Positions 43,830-52,143 of a stretch of DNA of 64,000 bases are shown one piece after another. Location of the stretch: contig JAHBWG010000015.1 of the NCBI GenBank assembly GCA_019637095.1, positions 1-64,000 of the forward strand, written 5' to 3'. The translations under genes were made by a program, and so were the position numbers. The stretch's first letter is position 1; each line of letters starts with the position of its first letter. A model generated the notes under the pieces. That model ran no database searches, had not been told where the DNA came from, and saw nothing but the letters and a program-made list of their open reading frames with translations. This DNA is from Sandaracinaceae bacterium (GTDB lineage: Bacteria; Myxococcota_A; Polyangia; Polyangiales; Sandaracinaceae).

Positions 43830-45392
43830 ATGGATCGCGTCGCCGCGCTCGAGGCCGAGGTGGACCGGCTGCGCCGCGAGCGCGCCCTGAGCGACGCGCT
43901 CGACGAGCGCCTCGAGCTCGCGCTGCGCGACAAAGAGCCGCTCGAGTGGGTGATGCCGTCGCTCCTCGACCTGCTCGCGCACCACACGGGCGCGCGCGGC
44001 GCCTGCGTCGCCACGCTCGACGAGTCGCTGAGCGAGCGCGTGTTCACCCAGGGCGCGGCCGCGTTCGAGCCCTCGCTCCTGAGCACGGAGGGCCGGGTCG
44101 AGCTCGGGCCGGCCTCGTTCGCGCTCGTCCACCCGCTCGACGTCGCGGGCGAACCGTTCGGCCGCGCGATCGCGTTCTTCGACGCCGCTCCGGCCGACGA
44201 CGCGGCGTCCCTCCTCGAGCGCTTCGCCGAGATCCTCGACAACCACCTCGCCGCCATCGCGCTCTCCCGGCGCAAGTACGAGGTCGTCCGCACGTTGAGC
44301 GACGCGCTCAAGGACCCCGTCCTCGCGCGCGGCCTCAGCCGCGCGTGCGAGCTCTTGCAGCGCCAGATCGACTTCGACGACCTCGTGCTCGTCTTCCGGC
44401 ACGAGGAGAGCCTCGAGGGCTCGGTGCTGCGCTACCGCATCTACCGGGACGGAAAGCTCGCGCACCGCGGCGGCGACGTGACCGACCCGGGGCTCGACCA
44501 CTTCGTGCGCGAGCACGCGGCGGCGTTCCTCGACGGTGACGACCGCCCGTTCCGCGAGCGCTTCGGGCTGCGCCGCTATCGCGAGGAGGTGCTGATCACC
44601 GGCGTGCGCAGCGCGCGCGTGATCGGCCGCATGCTCGTGACCAGCCGGCGCGGCGAGTTCCACACCGCGGACCGCGAGCTGCTCGACCGCTTCGCCGACT
44701 ACCTGCGCCAGCGCATCGTCGACTTCAACCGCGAGTGGCGCCGTCTCTCGACGATCTTCAACGCGCAGACGTGCTCGCGCCTGCTGCTCGAGGAGGAATA
44801 CGTCGAGCGGTGGCTGCGCCCGCGCGAGCACGAGATCGCGATCCTCTACGCGGACCTCGCCGGCTTCACGCGCGTCTGCGAGCAGGTGCTGCGCACGCCC
44901 GAGGCGATCGGCCGGCTGGTGAACACCTGGTCGTCACGCGCGGTGAGCGCGCTGTGGCGGCACGGCGGCGTGTTCGACAAGATGGTCGGCGACTGCGTGA
45001 TCGGCCTCTTCGGCCCGCCGTTCTTCGACCGCCCGCGCGAGGCGCGGTGCCGCGACGCGCTCGCCGCGGCGCTCGACATCCGCGCGCTGACCCGCGCCCT
45101 CGCCGACGAGCCGGACCTCGGCCTCGATCCGCGCGCGCCGCTCGACCTCGCGGTCGGCCTGCACCTCGCGCCCGCGTCGGTCGGCTTCTTCGGCCCCAAC
45201 GACGACTACACCGCGTTCAGCTCGGGCATGAACAACACCGCGCGGCTGCAGGGCCTCGCGACCGGCGGCGAGATCTTGTGCATGCAGCCCTTCGTCGACG
45301 CGCTCGGCGCGCCCGCGCGCTTCGGCGAGCGGCGCACGGCGGTGGTGAAGAACGTGGAGGACGCGCTCGTCTTCCGCGCGCTCACCGAGTGA
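43830..45392 (+). CDS. class III adenylate/guanylate cyclase with GAF-like sensor
   Basis: A 520-residue cytoplasmic nucleotide cyclase. A short N-terminal coiled coil is followed by one or two GAF-like sensor regions (about 35-170 and 175-300) and a C-terminal class III catalytic domain (about 335-500). Both metal-binding aspartates are visible, in ILYADLAGFTRVCEQ and KMVGDCVIGLFGPP, and the later NNTARLQGLATGGEI block matches the family. No transmembrane helix. It likely makes cAMP or cGMP in response to a ligand bound by the GAF part. A small coiled-coil gene follows after 41 bases. Confidence 0.85.
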   Translation: MDRVAALEAEVDRLRRERALSDALDERLELALRDKEPLEWVMPSLLDLLAHHTGARGACVATLDESLSERVFTQGAAAFEPSLLSTEGRVELGPASFALVHPLDVAGEPFGRAIAFFDAAPADDAASLLERFAEILDNHLAAIALSRRKYEVVRTLSDALKDPVLARGLSRACELLQRQIDFDDLVLVFRHEESLEGSVLRYRIYRDGKLAHRGGDVTDPGLDHFVREHAAAFLDGDDRPFRERFGLRRYREEVLITGVRSARVIGRMLVTSRRGEFHTADRELLDRFADYLRQRIVDFNREWRRLSTIFNAQTCSRLLLEEEYVERWLRPREHEIAILYADLAGFTRVCEQVLRTPEAIGRLVNTWSSRAVSALWRHGGVFDKMVGDCVIGLFGPPFFDRPREARCRDALAAALDIRALTRALADEPDLGLDPRAPLDLAVGLHLAPASVGFFGPNDDYTAFSSGMNNTARLQGLATGGEILCMQPFVDALGAPARFGERRTAVVKNVEDALVFRALTE

Positions 45393-45418
45393 ACGTCGCC
45401 GCCGCGCGCCGCGCGCGG

Positions 45419-45424
45419 TACGCT
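45419..45424 (+). promoter_or_regulatory. -10-like hexamer TACGCT, 9 bases before start at 45434
   Basis: TANNNT hexamer preceded by GG; supports reality of the short gene. Confidence 0.5.
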
Positions 45425-45433
45425 CGACGTCGG

Positions 45434-45667
45434 ATGCCGTACCGCGACCCGGACGACGCGCTCCGTGCCCGCGCCGCGCAGCTCGAGGAGGCGCTCGCGG
45501 CCGCCCTCGAGGACAACGCGCGCCTGCGCGACGAGCTGACGAAGGCGCGCGCCGCGCTGCGCGTGATCGCGCACGCGAAGAAGGTCCGCGAGGCGCTGAG
45601 CACCGCGCGCGAGGCGCTCGAGCGGCCGAGCGAGCCGCCGCGTCGCGCCGAGCGCGACGCCGGTTAG
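45434..45667 (+). CDS. small coiled-coil protein of unknown function
   Basis: A 77-residue protein that is almost wholly a predicted helix with heptad pattern (LRARAAQLEEALAAALEDNARL and onward), ending in a Pro/Arg tail. Its ATG has its own TACGCT hexamer. It lies between the cyclase and SDR genes on the same strand. It may be an adaptor or dimerisation peptide; there is no direct clue to a partner. Confidence 0.6.
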   Translation: MPYRDPDDALRARAAQLEEALAAALEDNARLRDELTKARAALRVIAHAKKVREALSTAREALERPSEPPRRAERDAG

Positions 45668-45710
45668 GGGCGGCCCGGCGCGAGCACCTGCGCGACGGCG
45701 GGTCACGCGC

Positions 45711-45716
45711 TATCAC
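45711..45716 (+). promoter_or_regulatory. -10-like hexamer TATCAC, 6 bases before start at 45723
   Basis: Near match to TANNNT (last base C) at the usual distance. Confidence 0.35.
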
Positions 45717-45722
45717 GGCGAG

Positions 45723-46544
45723 ATGAGCTTCTCTGGACGGGTCTCGGTGGTCACGGGCGCGGCGTCGGGCATCGGGCGAGCGCTCGCGCTCGAGCTCGCC
45801 GAGCGCGGGAGCGACCTCGCCGTCTGCGACATCGACGAGGCGGCCCTCGCCGAGACGGCGAGCCTGATCGAGCGACGCGGCCGGCGCGTGACCTGCGCGC
45901 GCGTCGACGTGGCGAGCCGCGAGGAGGTCGAGGCCTTCCGCGATCGCGTGCTCGCCGAGCGAGGCCGCGTCGACGCGATCGTCAACAACGCGGGCGTCGC
46001 CGTCAGCGAGACCGTCGCGGACCTCACCTACGAGGACCTCGAGTGGATCATGGGTATCAACTTCTGGGGCGTGGTCTACGGGACCAAGGCGTACCTGCCC
46101 CACCTGCTCGCGCAGGGCGACGGCTGGGTCGTCAACGTCTCGAGCGTGTTCGGGCTGATCGGCGTGGCCTACCAGGGCGCGTACAACGCGACGAAGTTCG
46201 CCGTGCGCGGCTTCACCGAGGCGCTGCGCCAGGAGCTGCGCGGGACCGGCGTCACCTCGCTCTCTGTCCACCCGGGCGGGATCAAGACGAACATCGCGCG
46301 CTCCGCGCGGATGCGCGCGAACGCCGACGGCGTCGACGCGCAGACGGCCGCGGCGCGCTTCGATCGGATCGCGCGCACGACGCCGGAGCAGGCCGCGAAG
46401 GTCATCACGGACGCGATGGCCGCGCGCAAGGACCGCGTGCTCGTCGGCCCGGACGCCTACTTGATCGACGCCGTGCAACGCACGCTGCCCGTCGGCTACG
46501 GCAAGCTCTTCGGGTTCCTCGAGGAGCGCCTGCGAAAGCCGTGA
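45723..46544 (+). CDS. short-chain dehydrogenase/reductase
   Basis: A 273-residue NAD(P)-dependent oxidoreductase of the classical SDR family. The cofactor motif is VTGAASGIGRALA (about 10-22), with NNAGVAV near 88; the catalytic Ser is in VNVSSVFG near 140 and the Y-x3-K pair in YNATK near 157. The C-terminal part (VHPGGIKTNIARSARM) matches acetoin-reductase-like or fatty-acyl SDRs, but the substrate is uncertain. It ends three bases from the convergent HAD gene. Confidence 0.88.
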   Translation: MSFSGRVSVVTGAASGIGRALALELAERGSDLAVCDIDEAALAETASLIERRGRRVTCARVDVASREEVEAFRDRVLAERGRVDAIVNNAGVAVSETVADLTYEDLEWIMGINFWGVVYGTKAYLPHLLAQGDGWVVNVSSVFGLIGVAYQGAYNATKFAVRGFTEALRQELRGTGVTSLSVHPGGIKTNIARSARMRANADGVDAQTAAARFDRIARTTPEQAAKVITDAMAARKDRVLVGPDAYLIDAVQRTLPVGYGKLFGFLEERLRKP

Positions 46545-46547
46545 GCG

Positions 46548-47378
46548 TCAGCGCAGGCGGTCGAGGAGCCCGGCGAGGGCCGTGCTGAACGCGCCGCGCG
46601 CGCTCGTCGCGGCGTCGCGCTCCCACGCCGGCGTGGTCGGCCGGCCGACGAGGTGCACGGCCGCGCCGAGCGCGGCGGGCAGCGCGAGGTCGAGCTCGTA
46701 GATGTCGCCGCACACGAGCGTGCGCGCCGGCTGCGCGCCCGTCGCGTCCCAGATCGCGCGGAGCGCGTCGAAGTAGCGACCGCGCCGCAGGTAGAGCGGG
46801 CGCGCGAGCCCCTCGACCGCGCGCGCCTCCGGCACCGCATCGAAGCGCGCGTCGCCGCCCTCGGGCTCGACGAGGTGGAACTTGCGCGCGTCGCCCCGCA
46901 CCTCGAGGCGCTCGAGCAGCGCGGGGTCGAGCGAGGCGAGCTTCGCGCGCACGTTGTCCGTCCGCGAGTTGCTCACGACGTAGACGGGCACCCCGAGCGC
47001 GAGCACCGCCTCGATCACGTCGCGCGCGTCGGGTCGGAAGACCGTGCCCGCGTGCCGATACGAGGCGTGGAACAGGGTCTCCAGCGCGCTCGGGCCCACC
47101 TCGAGGCCGAGCTGCTCGAGCACCAGCTGCGAGACGCAGCTCGAGAGGATGTACGGGTCCGCGTGCGACGGCGCGACGATGCGCCCCTCGAACCGGAACC
47201 CGTGCGCGTCCGGCGCCTCGCGCACCACCTCGACCGCGGCCTCCCACGCCTCGTCGATCCCGGCGCCGGCGAGCTCCGCGAGCCCGCGCCGGTAGTGCGC
47301 GAGGAACGGGACCGCCTCCGCGTCGACGTCGGTGAACGTCCCGTCGAAGTCGAGCAGGATCAGGTCGTACGCGCGCAT
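46548..47378 (-). CDS. HAD-family hydrolase
   Basis: A 276-residue haloacid-dehalogenase-fold hydrolase, probably a phosphatase. Motif I is LLDFDGTFTD with nucleophile Asp near residue 9, motif II is VVSNSRTDN, a Lys follows in ARKFHLV, and motif IV is CGDIYELDLALP. The cap between motifs I and II is helical. I chose ATG 47378 because motif I starts at once; an ATG at 47393 would add five residues. Divergent from the lipoprotein gene across about 60 bases. Confidence 0.82.
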   Translation of the reverse strand: MRAYDLILLDFDGTFTDVDAEAVPFLAHYRRGLAELAGAGIDEAWEAAVEVVREAPDAHGFRFEGRIVAPSHADPYILSSCVSQLVLEQLGLEVGPSALETLFHASYRHAGTVFRPDARDVIEAVLALGVPVYVVSNSRTDNVRAKLASLDPALLERLEVRGDARKFHLVEPEGGDARFDAVPEARAVEGLARPLYLRRGRYFDALRAIWDATGAQPARTLVCGDIYELDLALPAALGAAVHLVGRPTTPAWERDAATSARGAFSTALAGLLDRLR

Positions 47379-47439
47379 CGGGCCGGCTCGCATAGCATGC
47401 GCGGCGCAGATCACGTACTCTCGTTCCGAGGAGGTGAGG

Positions 47440-48261
47440 ATGCGCACGGTGCACACCATCGGGCTCCTGGCCGCGACGATGGCCCTCGCGACGGGGTGCC
47501 TCCGCGAGCAGCGCTACGTGACCCCGGAGGGCGGTGGCCCCTGGGTGATCGCGATGCAGCCGGACACGCCGCCGTTCTTCGAGTCGGAGGACGGCAACGT
47601 CTACCTCGTCGAGCAGCGCGTGGAGCTCGACTTCCGCATGCCGACCGACGAGGAGCTCGCGGGCATGGGCGCGGTCGACGGCCAGAACGTCCCGTGGGGG
47701 AGCCTGCCCTTCGTGCGGCGCGACGACGTCCGGCTGCAGCTCGACTGGACGCTCTCGAACCTCGCCGACGCGACCGTGCAGGTCGACGTGACGGTGAACG
47801 GGTTCAACGAGTTCCACGAGTACGACCCTGGCGTGCAGATCGTCGACGACGAGGTCGTCGCGGACTTCTCGCAGTGGGAGCGCAGCATCCGGCTCGGGCC
47901 GGGCGAGCGCCGCCAGGGCACGGTGCGCGAGGAGGAGCTCGACGAGGTCGCGGTCGATCTCTCGACCGTCGTCAACGGCGCGCCCAACCCGAACCAGATC
48001 GTCTACTTCGAGAACCAGCACACGCACGACCGGCGCTCGATGCTCTACATGCCGGACGTGATCGCGGGGCTGACCGGGGTGCGCGTCGGGCTCAGGACGC
48101 AAGGCACCGACGCGGACGGAAACCCGCACCCCGTCGTGCTCGAGTTCACGGTGCGCGCGACCGACCATCGCCGCGTGCTGGTGCAGGGCGAGGACGAGCC
48201 GTGGCCCCTGCCCGCGCCCGCGCTCTTCGGCCCCGCGGACGTGGCGCCGCCGGCCCCGTAG
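47440..48261 (+). CDS. lipoprotein of unknown function
   Basis: A 273-residue lipoprotein (lipobox ATGC, Cys near 20). The mature protein looks like two beta-sandwich domains (YLVEQRVELDFRMP; VRLQLDWTLSNLADATVQVDVTVNGFNEF) with few Cys and no repeats. The ATG has a strong ribosome site (GAGGAGG) and a TACTCT hexamer 18 bases upstream, so this gene has a short normal leader. No family recognised. Confidence 0.7.
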   Translation: MRTVHTIGLLAATMALATGCLREQRYVTPEGGGPWVIAMQPDTPPFFESEDGNVYLVEQRVELDFRMPTDEELAGMGAVDGQNVPWGSLPFVRRDDVRLQLDWTLSNLADATVQVDVTVNGFNEFHEYDPGVQIVDDEVVADFSQWERSIRLGPGERRQGTVREEELDEVAVDLSTVVNGAPNPNQIVYFENQHTHDRRSMLYMPDVIAGLTGVRVGLRTQGTDADGNPHPVVLEFTVRATDHRRVLVQGEDEPWPLPAPALFGPADVAPPAP

Positions 48262-48268
48262 CCGCCGC

Positions 48269-48739
48269 TCAAGGGGTCGGCGTCACGTGCAGCCGCGTGG
48301 CGAGGACTTGGTCCGCGCGCCAGCCGCCGACCCACACGTCGTACTGCCCGGCGAGCGGAGCCGTGACCTCGAGCCGCGGGTTGGTCCCGCCCGCGCCGTC
48401 GTCGTCGCAGAGCCAGCGCCCGTCCGGCGTGTGCACGACGAGCGTCACGTCGCCCGTCGTCGCGCGCACGTAGAACGTGAGGCGCCGCCCCGGCGCGGCG
48501 AGGCGCACGATCGCGTCCGGGCGCTCGGTCGCGAAGCCGCGGCACTCGGGACCGAGGCGCATCGCCGCGACGTCGAGGTTGCCGCCCGACTGCACGCGCA
48601 GCTCGCGCGCCGCGCCGTCGCCGAGCAGCTCGACGACGCCCGCGTGCGCGCGGCTCCCGCCCGGGATCAGCGCGCGCGTCTGCGCGAGCGCCGCGCTCGC
48701 CGCGAGCCAGGCGACCCCGAGGACGAGCGCGCGGCGCAT
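48269..48739 (-). CDS. small secreted beta-sandwich protein
   Basis: A 156-residue protein with a cleavable signal peptide (ends ALAQ, about residue 20) and one beta-rich domain resembling bacterial pre-peptidase C-terminal-type folds (FYVRATTGDVTLVVHTPDGRWLCDDD, then LAGQYDVWVGGW). Two Cys could form a disulfide. Family assignment is by pattern only. TACGAT lies six bases before the ATG. Confidence 0.65.
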   Translation of the reverse strand: MRRALVLGVAWLAASAALAQTRALIPGGSRAHAGVVELLGDGAARELRVQSGGNLDVAAMRLGPECRGFATERPDAIVRLAAPGRRLTFYVRATTGDVTLVVHTPDGRWLCDDDGAGGTNPRLEVTAPLAGQYDVWVGGWRADQVLATRLHVTPTP

Positions 48740-48745
48740 GACCGT

Positions 48746-48751
48746 ATCGTA
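48746..48751 (-). promoter_or_regulatory. -10-like hexamer TACGAT, 6 bases before start at 48739
   Basis: TANNNT hexamer before the small secreted protein gene. Confidence 0.5.
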
Positions 48752-48830
48752 GAGCGCCGAGCCGCGCCGAGCGCCGAGAAAAGCGCGACGAGGCGCGCCC
48801 GGCCCGCCGGACGGCGGCGCCGCCCGTGCT

Positions 48831-48836
48831 AAGCCC
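48831..48836 (+). promoter_or_regulatory. -10-like hexamer TAAGCC, 6 bases before start at 48843
   Basis: Near match (last base C) at the usual distance. Confidence 0.35.
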
Positions 48837-48842
48837 GAGCGC

Positions 48843-50048
48843 GTGTGGATCGGTCTCGAGCTGGACGGCGAAGGCGCCGAGGTCGACGCGATCGCCGACG
48901 CGATCGCGGCGCGCGCCGACGACCCCGCGCCGCTCGTCGAGCGGCTCGACGAGCGCACGCGCGTGGTGACGCTGCACCCCGGCGCGGAGCCGCTCGAGCT
49001 CACCGCCGAGGACCGAGGGGTGCGCCTGCGCGCGAGCACCGGCGCGGCCGGGCCCGGCTACCACCGCCACGTGCTCGCCCTCGCGGAGGCGCTCGACGTC
49101 GCGTGGGCGCCCGGCGGCGACTCGACCGGCTGGCGCGAGGCGCGCGACCCCGAGGCGCTCGAGGAGGTCTACCTCGATTGGCTCGGCGCGACCGCCGCGC
49201 AGATCCTCGAGCTCGCCTCCGGCGGCGCGAGCGGCTTCTCGCTCGCGATGCCCGCGGGCGTCGCGTACGAGCACGACGAGGTGGTCGCGACGCAGCTCGG
49301 GCCGCGCTCCTTCGCGTGGCTCGAGGCCACGCGCGCCGACGCGCGCGCGGGCATCGACGTGTTCCCGTGGTGGGGCGAGGCGCGCGACGCCGCCTACTAC
49401 CGCGGGCTCGCGCTCGTGGAGCTCTGGCGCACGATCCGCTGGCGTCCGCCGATCACCGAGGAGGAGCGCGCGGTCATGGATCGCGTCGCGACCTGGATCG
49501 AGCGGGCGCACGGGCTCGACCCGGCGCTGTCGTTGCCGTGGGCCGAGCAGTCCGAGCTGCTGACGCTCCTCGACGAGGCGTCGCTGCGCGCGACGCGCGC
49601 GCACCTCAAGGCGCAGTCCATCGGGCCCGCGCGCATCGGGTACCGGCGGCGCGCCGTGCACGTCGAGCTGAGCGGCGGCTGGTCGCTCACGATCGGCGGC
49701 GAGCTCGCGGAGCGCTGGGACGAGCGCGGCACGTGGGTCGCGTGGGACGAGGGGCGCTCGGTCTTCTTCAACTCGTTCAGCGCGCGCGGCGACGGGCCCC
49801 CACCGAGCTCGGAAGAGACCCTCCACGGCATGCCGCCGCTCGACGGCGACGAGCTGTTCGAGCTCGAGCGCGGCGCGCTCCGCGGCATCGCCGCGCTCTC
49901 GGAGACCGAAGAGGACGGCGCCCCCCTCTACCGGCTCGAGGCGCACGCCGCCCACGGCCCGCACGCCGCCGTCGGCACGCTCGTGTTCCGCGACGCCGGC
50001 GACCGCGAGTGGGCGCTCGCGACGTGGGGCTCGCTCCGCCGGCGGTGA
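48843..50048 (+). CDS. cytoplasmic protein of unknown function
   Basis: A 401-residue soluble protein without signal or membrane segment. It is rich in Trp, Glu and Ala, with a helical middle (ALVELWRTIRWRPPITEEERAVMDRVATWIERAHG) and a beta-rich C-terminus (VHVELSGGWSLTIGGELAERWDERGTWVAW, STRUCTURE-like repeated strands). No catalytic motif recognised. GTG start at the usual distance from a TAAGCC hexamer. Its reality is supported by smooth amino-acid composition along the full length. Confidence 0.65.
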   Translation: MWIGLELDGEGAEVDAIADAIAARADDPAPLVERLDERTRVVTLHPGAEPLELTAEDRGVRLRASTGAAGPGYHRHVLALAEALDVAWAPGGDSTGWREARDPEALEEVYLDWLGATAAQILELASGGASGFSLAMPAGVAYEHDEVVATQLGPRSFAWLEATRADARAGIDVFPWWGEARDAAYYRGLALVELWRTIRWRPPITEEERAVMDRVATWIERAHGLDPALSLPWAEQSELLTLLDEASLRATRAHLKAQSIGPARIGYRRRAVHVELSGGWSLTIGGELAERWDERGTWVAWDEGRSVFFNSFSARGDGPPPSSEETLHGMPPLDGDELFELERGALRGIAALSETEEDGAPLYRLEAHAAHGPHAAVGTLVFRDAGDREWALATWGSLRRR

Positions 50049-50087
50049 GTTGGCGGAGGAGCACGTTCCAACGTCCCCGCGCGAGCC

Positions 50088-50450
50088 TCAGCGGCGTCGG
50101 GCGGAGGCGCAGTCCTCGGGGACCTCGAGATCCGCGTGGCGCTCGAGCGCGGCGCGCCACCCGATCACCATGCGCTCGCAGCGCGCGGCGCCGTCGGCGA
50201 GATCGGCGACCTCCGCGGGCTCGGCGCACGCGACCTCGACGCGCACGTGCGGCGTGACGGCGGCGAACGCGGCGCAGCAGCGCTCGGCGCGCCCGCAGGG
50301 TGAGTCTGGATCGAGCGGCGCCCGCGGGGCCTCCGCGCGCTCGCTCGGCTCGGGCGGCCGGGGCGCGACCACCTCGGCCCGCGCCCCACGCTCGCTCGGC
50401 TCCGGCGGCATCGAGCACGCGATCGCGAACGCCACCCAGAGCCCCCTCAA
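50088..50450 (-). CDS. small lipoprotein translationally coupled to Ser/Thr kinase
   Basis: A 120-residue lipoprotein. The start is a TTG that overlaps the kinase stop as TTGA, and it gives a very short signal (LRGLWVAFAIAC, lipobox FAIAC). The mature part has a Pro/Glu linker and a small domain with five Cys (SPCGRAERCCAAF, VACAEP, RCERM, PEDCAS). I infer that it is exported and disulfide-bonded. Pairing of an envelope lipoprotein with a cytoplasmic kinase suggests a linked sensing function, which is speculative. Confidence 0.55.
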   Translation of the reverse strand: MRGLWVAFAIACSMPPEPSERGARAEVVAPRPPEPSERAEAPRAPLDPDSPCGRAERCCAAFAAVTPHVRVEVACAEPAEVADLADGAARCERMVIGWRAALERHADLEVPEDCASARRR

Positions 50451-51457
50451 GGCTCGACGATCTCCTCGAGACCCTCGAGGATCTCCGTCGTCGCGCTCGG
50501 CTCCGGTGCGCGCACGCCGAGCCGGGCGCGGGCGCCGCGCACGAGCTCGGCGATGCGGCGGCTGTCCGTCGGCTCGTCGGTCCGGCGCAGCAGCTCCGCG
50601 AGCTTGCGCGCCATCAGGTGCGCGCTCCCGTAGCGACGCTCCGGCTCCTTCGCGAGCGCGATCGTCAGCACGTCGAACAGCCCGTCCGGCACGTCGGGCC
50701 GGATCGCGCGGATGTCGGGGATGCGCGCCTCGGCGACCATGAACATCACCTGCACGTCGCTCGGCGCCTCGTAGAGCTGGCGCGCGGCGAGCGCCTCCCA
50801 CAGGCACACGCCGACGCCGAACAGATCGGAGGCCGCGCTCGCGTGCGCGTTGCGCAGCCGCTCGGGAGCGACGTAGCTCAGCTTGCCCTTGATCGCGTTC
50901 GGCCGCGTCATCGAGTCGCGGTCCATCGCGCGCGCGATCCCGAAGTCAGTGAGCTTCACGAAGCCGTCCGTGCTGAGCAAGATGTTCTGCGGGGTGACGT
51001 CGCGGTGGATCACCGGGACGGGCACGCCGTCCGCGCCGATGCGCCGGTGCGCGGCGCCGAGCGCGCCGAGGACCTCGATGCCGATCGCCGCCACGATCGG
51101 CCACGGGACGACGCCTCCGTCCGCGGCGAAGCCCTCGACGAGCCGCCCGAGATCGAGCCCCTCTACCCACTCCATCACGAGGAAGTACGAGCCCTGATCG
51201 TCGACGCCGAAGTCGTGGATCTGCGTGATGAGCGGGTGCTGCAGCTCCGAGACGACGCGCGCCTCCTCGACGAACATCGCGACGAACGCCGGGTCGCGCG
51301 ACAGGTGGTGGATGATCCGCTTGACGGCGACCGGCCGCGTGAAGCCCGCCGCGCCGATCGTCCGGGCGCGCCAGACGACCGCCATCCCGCCGCTGCCAGC
51401 CTTCTCGATCAGCTCGTACTTCCCGGCGAGGATCGTCCCGGGCTCGTCGCCGCGCAT
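50447..51457 (-). CDS. Ser/Thr protein kinase
   Basis: A 336-residue soluble Hanks-type kinase. It has Gly loop GSGGMAVVWRA near 22, Lys near 45 (VAVKRII), catalytic loop HRDVTPQN (Asp near 150), DFG near 168 and the APE-like APERL near 194. The domain ends near 285, leaving a short tail without transmembrane helix or extra domain. The RDV-TPQN loop (Thr-Pro for Lys-Pro) is typical of myxobacterial kinases. ATG 51457 lies 12 residues before the Gly loop region. Confidence 0.85.
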   Translation of the reverse strand: MRGDEPGTILAGKYELIEKAGSGGMAVVWRARTIGAAGFTRPVAVKRIIHHLSRDPAFVAMFVEEARVVSELQHPLITQIHDFGVDDQGSYFLVMEWVEGLDLGRLVEGFAADGGVVPWPIVAAIGIEVLGALGAAHRRIGADGVPVPVIHRDVTPQNILLSTDGFVKLTDFGIARAMDRDSMTRPNAIKGKLSYVAPERLRNAHASAASDLFGVGVCLWEALAARQLYEAPSDVQVMFMVAEARIPDIRAIRPDVPDGLFDVLTIALAKEPERRYGSAHLMARKLAELLRRTDEPTDSRRIAELVRGARARLGVRAPEPSATTEILEGLEEIVEP

Positions 51458-51534
51458 CCCCCGAGGTTCGGGGCTCGGCGCGCCCGAGACAAGCCCCAAG
51501 ACGCGTTCCGGTGGTTTCGAGTGGATCGGTGCTC

Positions 51535-51540
51535 TAGGCT
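51535..51540 (+). promoter_or_regulatory. -10-like hexamer TAGGCT, 8 bases before start at 51549
   Basis: TANNNT hexamer before the FKBP gene. Confidence 0.5.
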
Positions 51541-51548
51541 CCGCCGCG

Positions 51549-52082
51549 ATGAGCGACGCAGCAGAAGTGGTCGGGGACGGCAAGGTCGTCTCCATCGAGT
51601 ACGTGCTGACCGATCCGTCGGGCGAGGAGCTCGACCGCTCGGGCGAGACGCCGATGGCGTACCTCCACGGCAGCCACAACATCGTGCCCGGCCTCGAGGA
51701 GGCCCTGCACGGCAAGACCGTCGGCGACTCGCTGCGCGTCGAGGTGCCGCCGGGCAAGGGCTACGGCGAGAAGGGCAAGACCAAGCCGCAACGCGTCTTG
51801 CGATCGCACTTTCCGCCGGACGCGCCGGTCGAGAAGGGCGCGCAGTTCCTCATGCGCGGCCAGGACGGCCAGCCGTTCCCGATCTGGATCACCAAGGTGA
51901 TGGGGCGCGAGGTCTACGTGAGCGCCGAGCACCCGCTCGCGGGCGTGACGCTCTGCTTCGACGTGACGGTGCGGGCCGTCCGGGACGCGACGGACGAGGA
52001 GCGCTCGCACGGCCACGTCCACGGCCCGGGCGGGCACCACCACCACGGTGACGACGACGACGACGACGGCGAAGAGGAGTGA
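51549..52082 (+). CDS. slyD: SlyD-like FKBP peptidyl-prolyl isomerase
   Basis: A 177-residue cytoplasmic peptidyl-prolyl cis-trans isomerase and chaperone. The FKBP half-domain lies at about 12-75 with the family phrase GLEEALHGKTVGDSLRVEVPPGKGYGE, interrupted by the insert-in-flap chaperone domain (about 80-130), and the strand VTLCFDVTVRAVR closes the fold. The tail HGHVHGPGGHHHHG followed by an Asp run is the metal-binding tail known in SlyD, which handles nickel in hydrogenase maturation in E. coli. No nickel gene is adjacent. Confidence 0.85.
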   Translation: MSDAAEVVGDGKVVSIEYVLTDPSGEELDRSGETPMAYLHGSHNIVPGLEEALHGKTVGDSLRVEVPPGKGYGEKGKTKPQRVLRSHFPPDAPVEKGAQFLMRGQDGQPFPIWITKVMGREVYVSAEHPLAGVTLCFDVTVRAVRDATDEERSHGHVHGPGGHHHHGDDDDDDGEEE

Positions 52083-52143
52083 CGCGCACGATCGGCGCAA
52101 GAACCGGGTGGGCGCGCCGCCGCCCGCGCGCCAGCGTGGAGGC

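Noticed and set aside
47379-47393. HAD start at ATG 47393
   Set aside because: Adds only five residues before motif I and has no better upstream signal; kept as an alternative.
50051-50074. GTTGG...CCAAC inverted repeat between convergent genes as terminator
   Set aside because: Five-base arms and a 14-base loop are too weak to claim.
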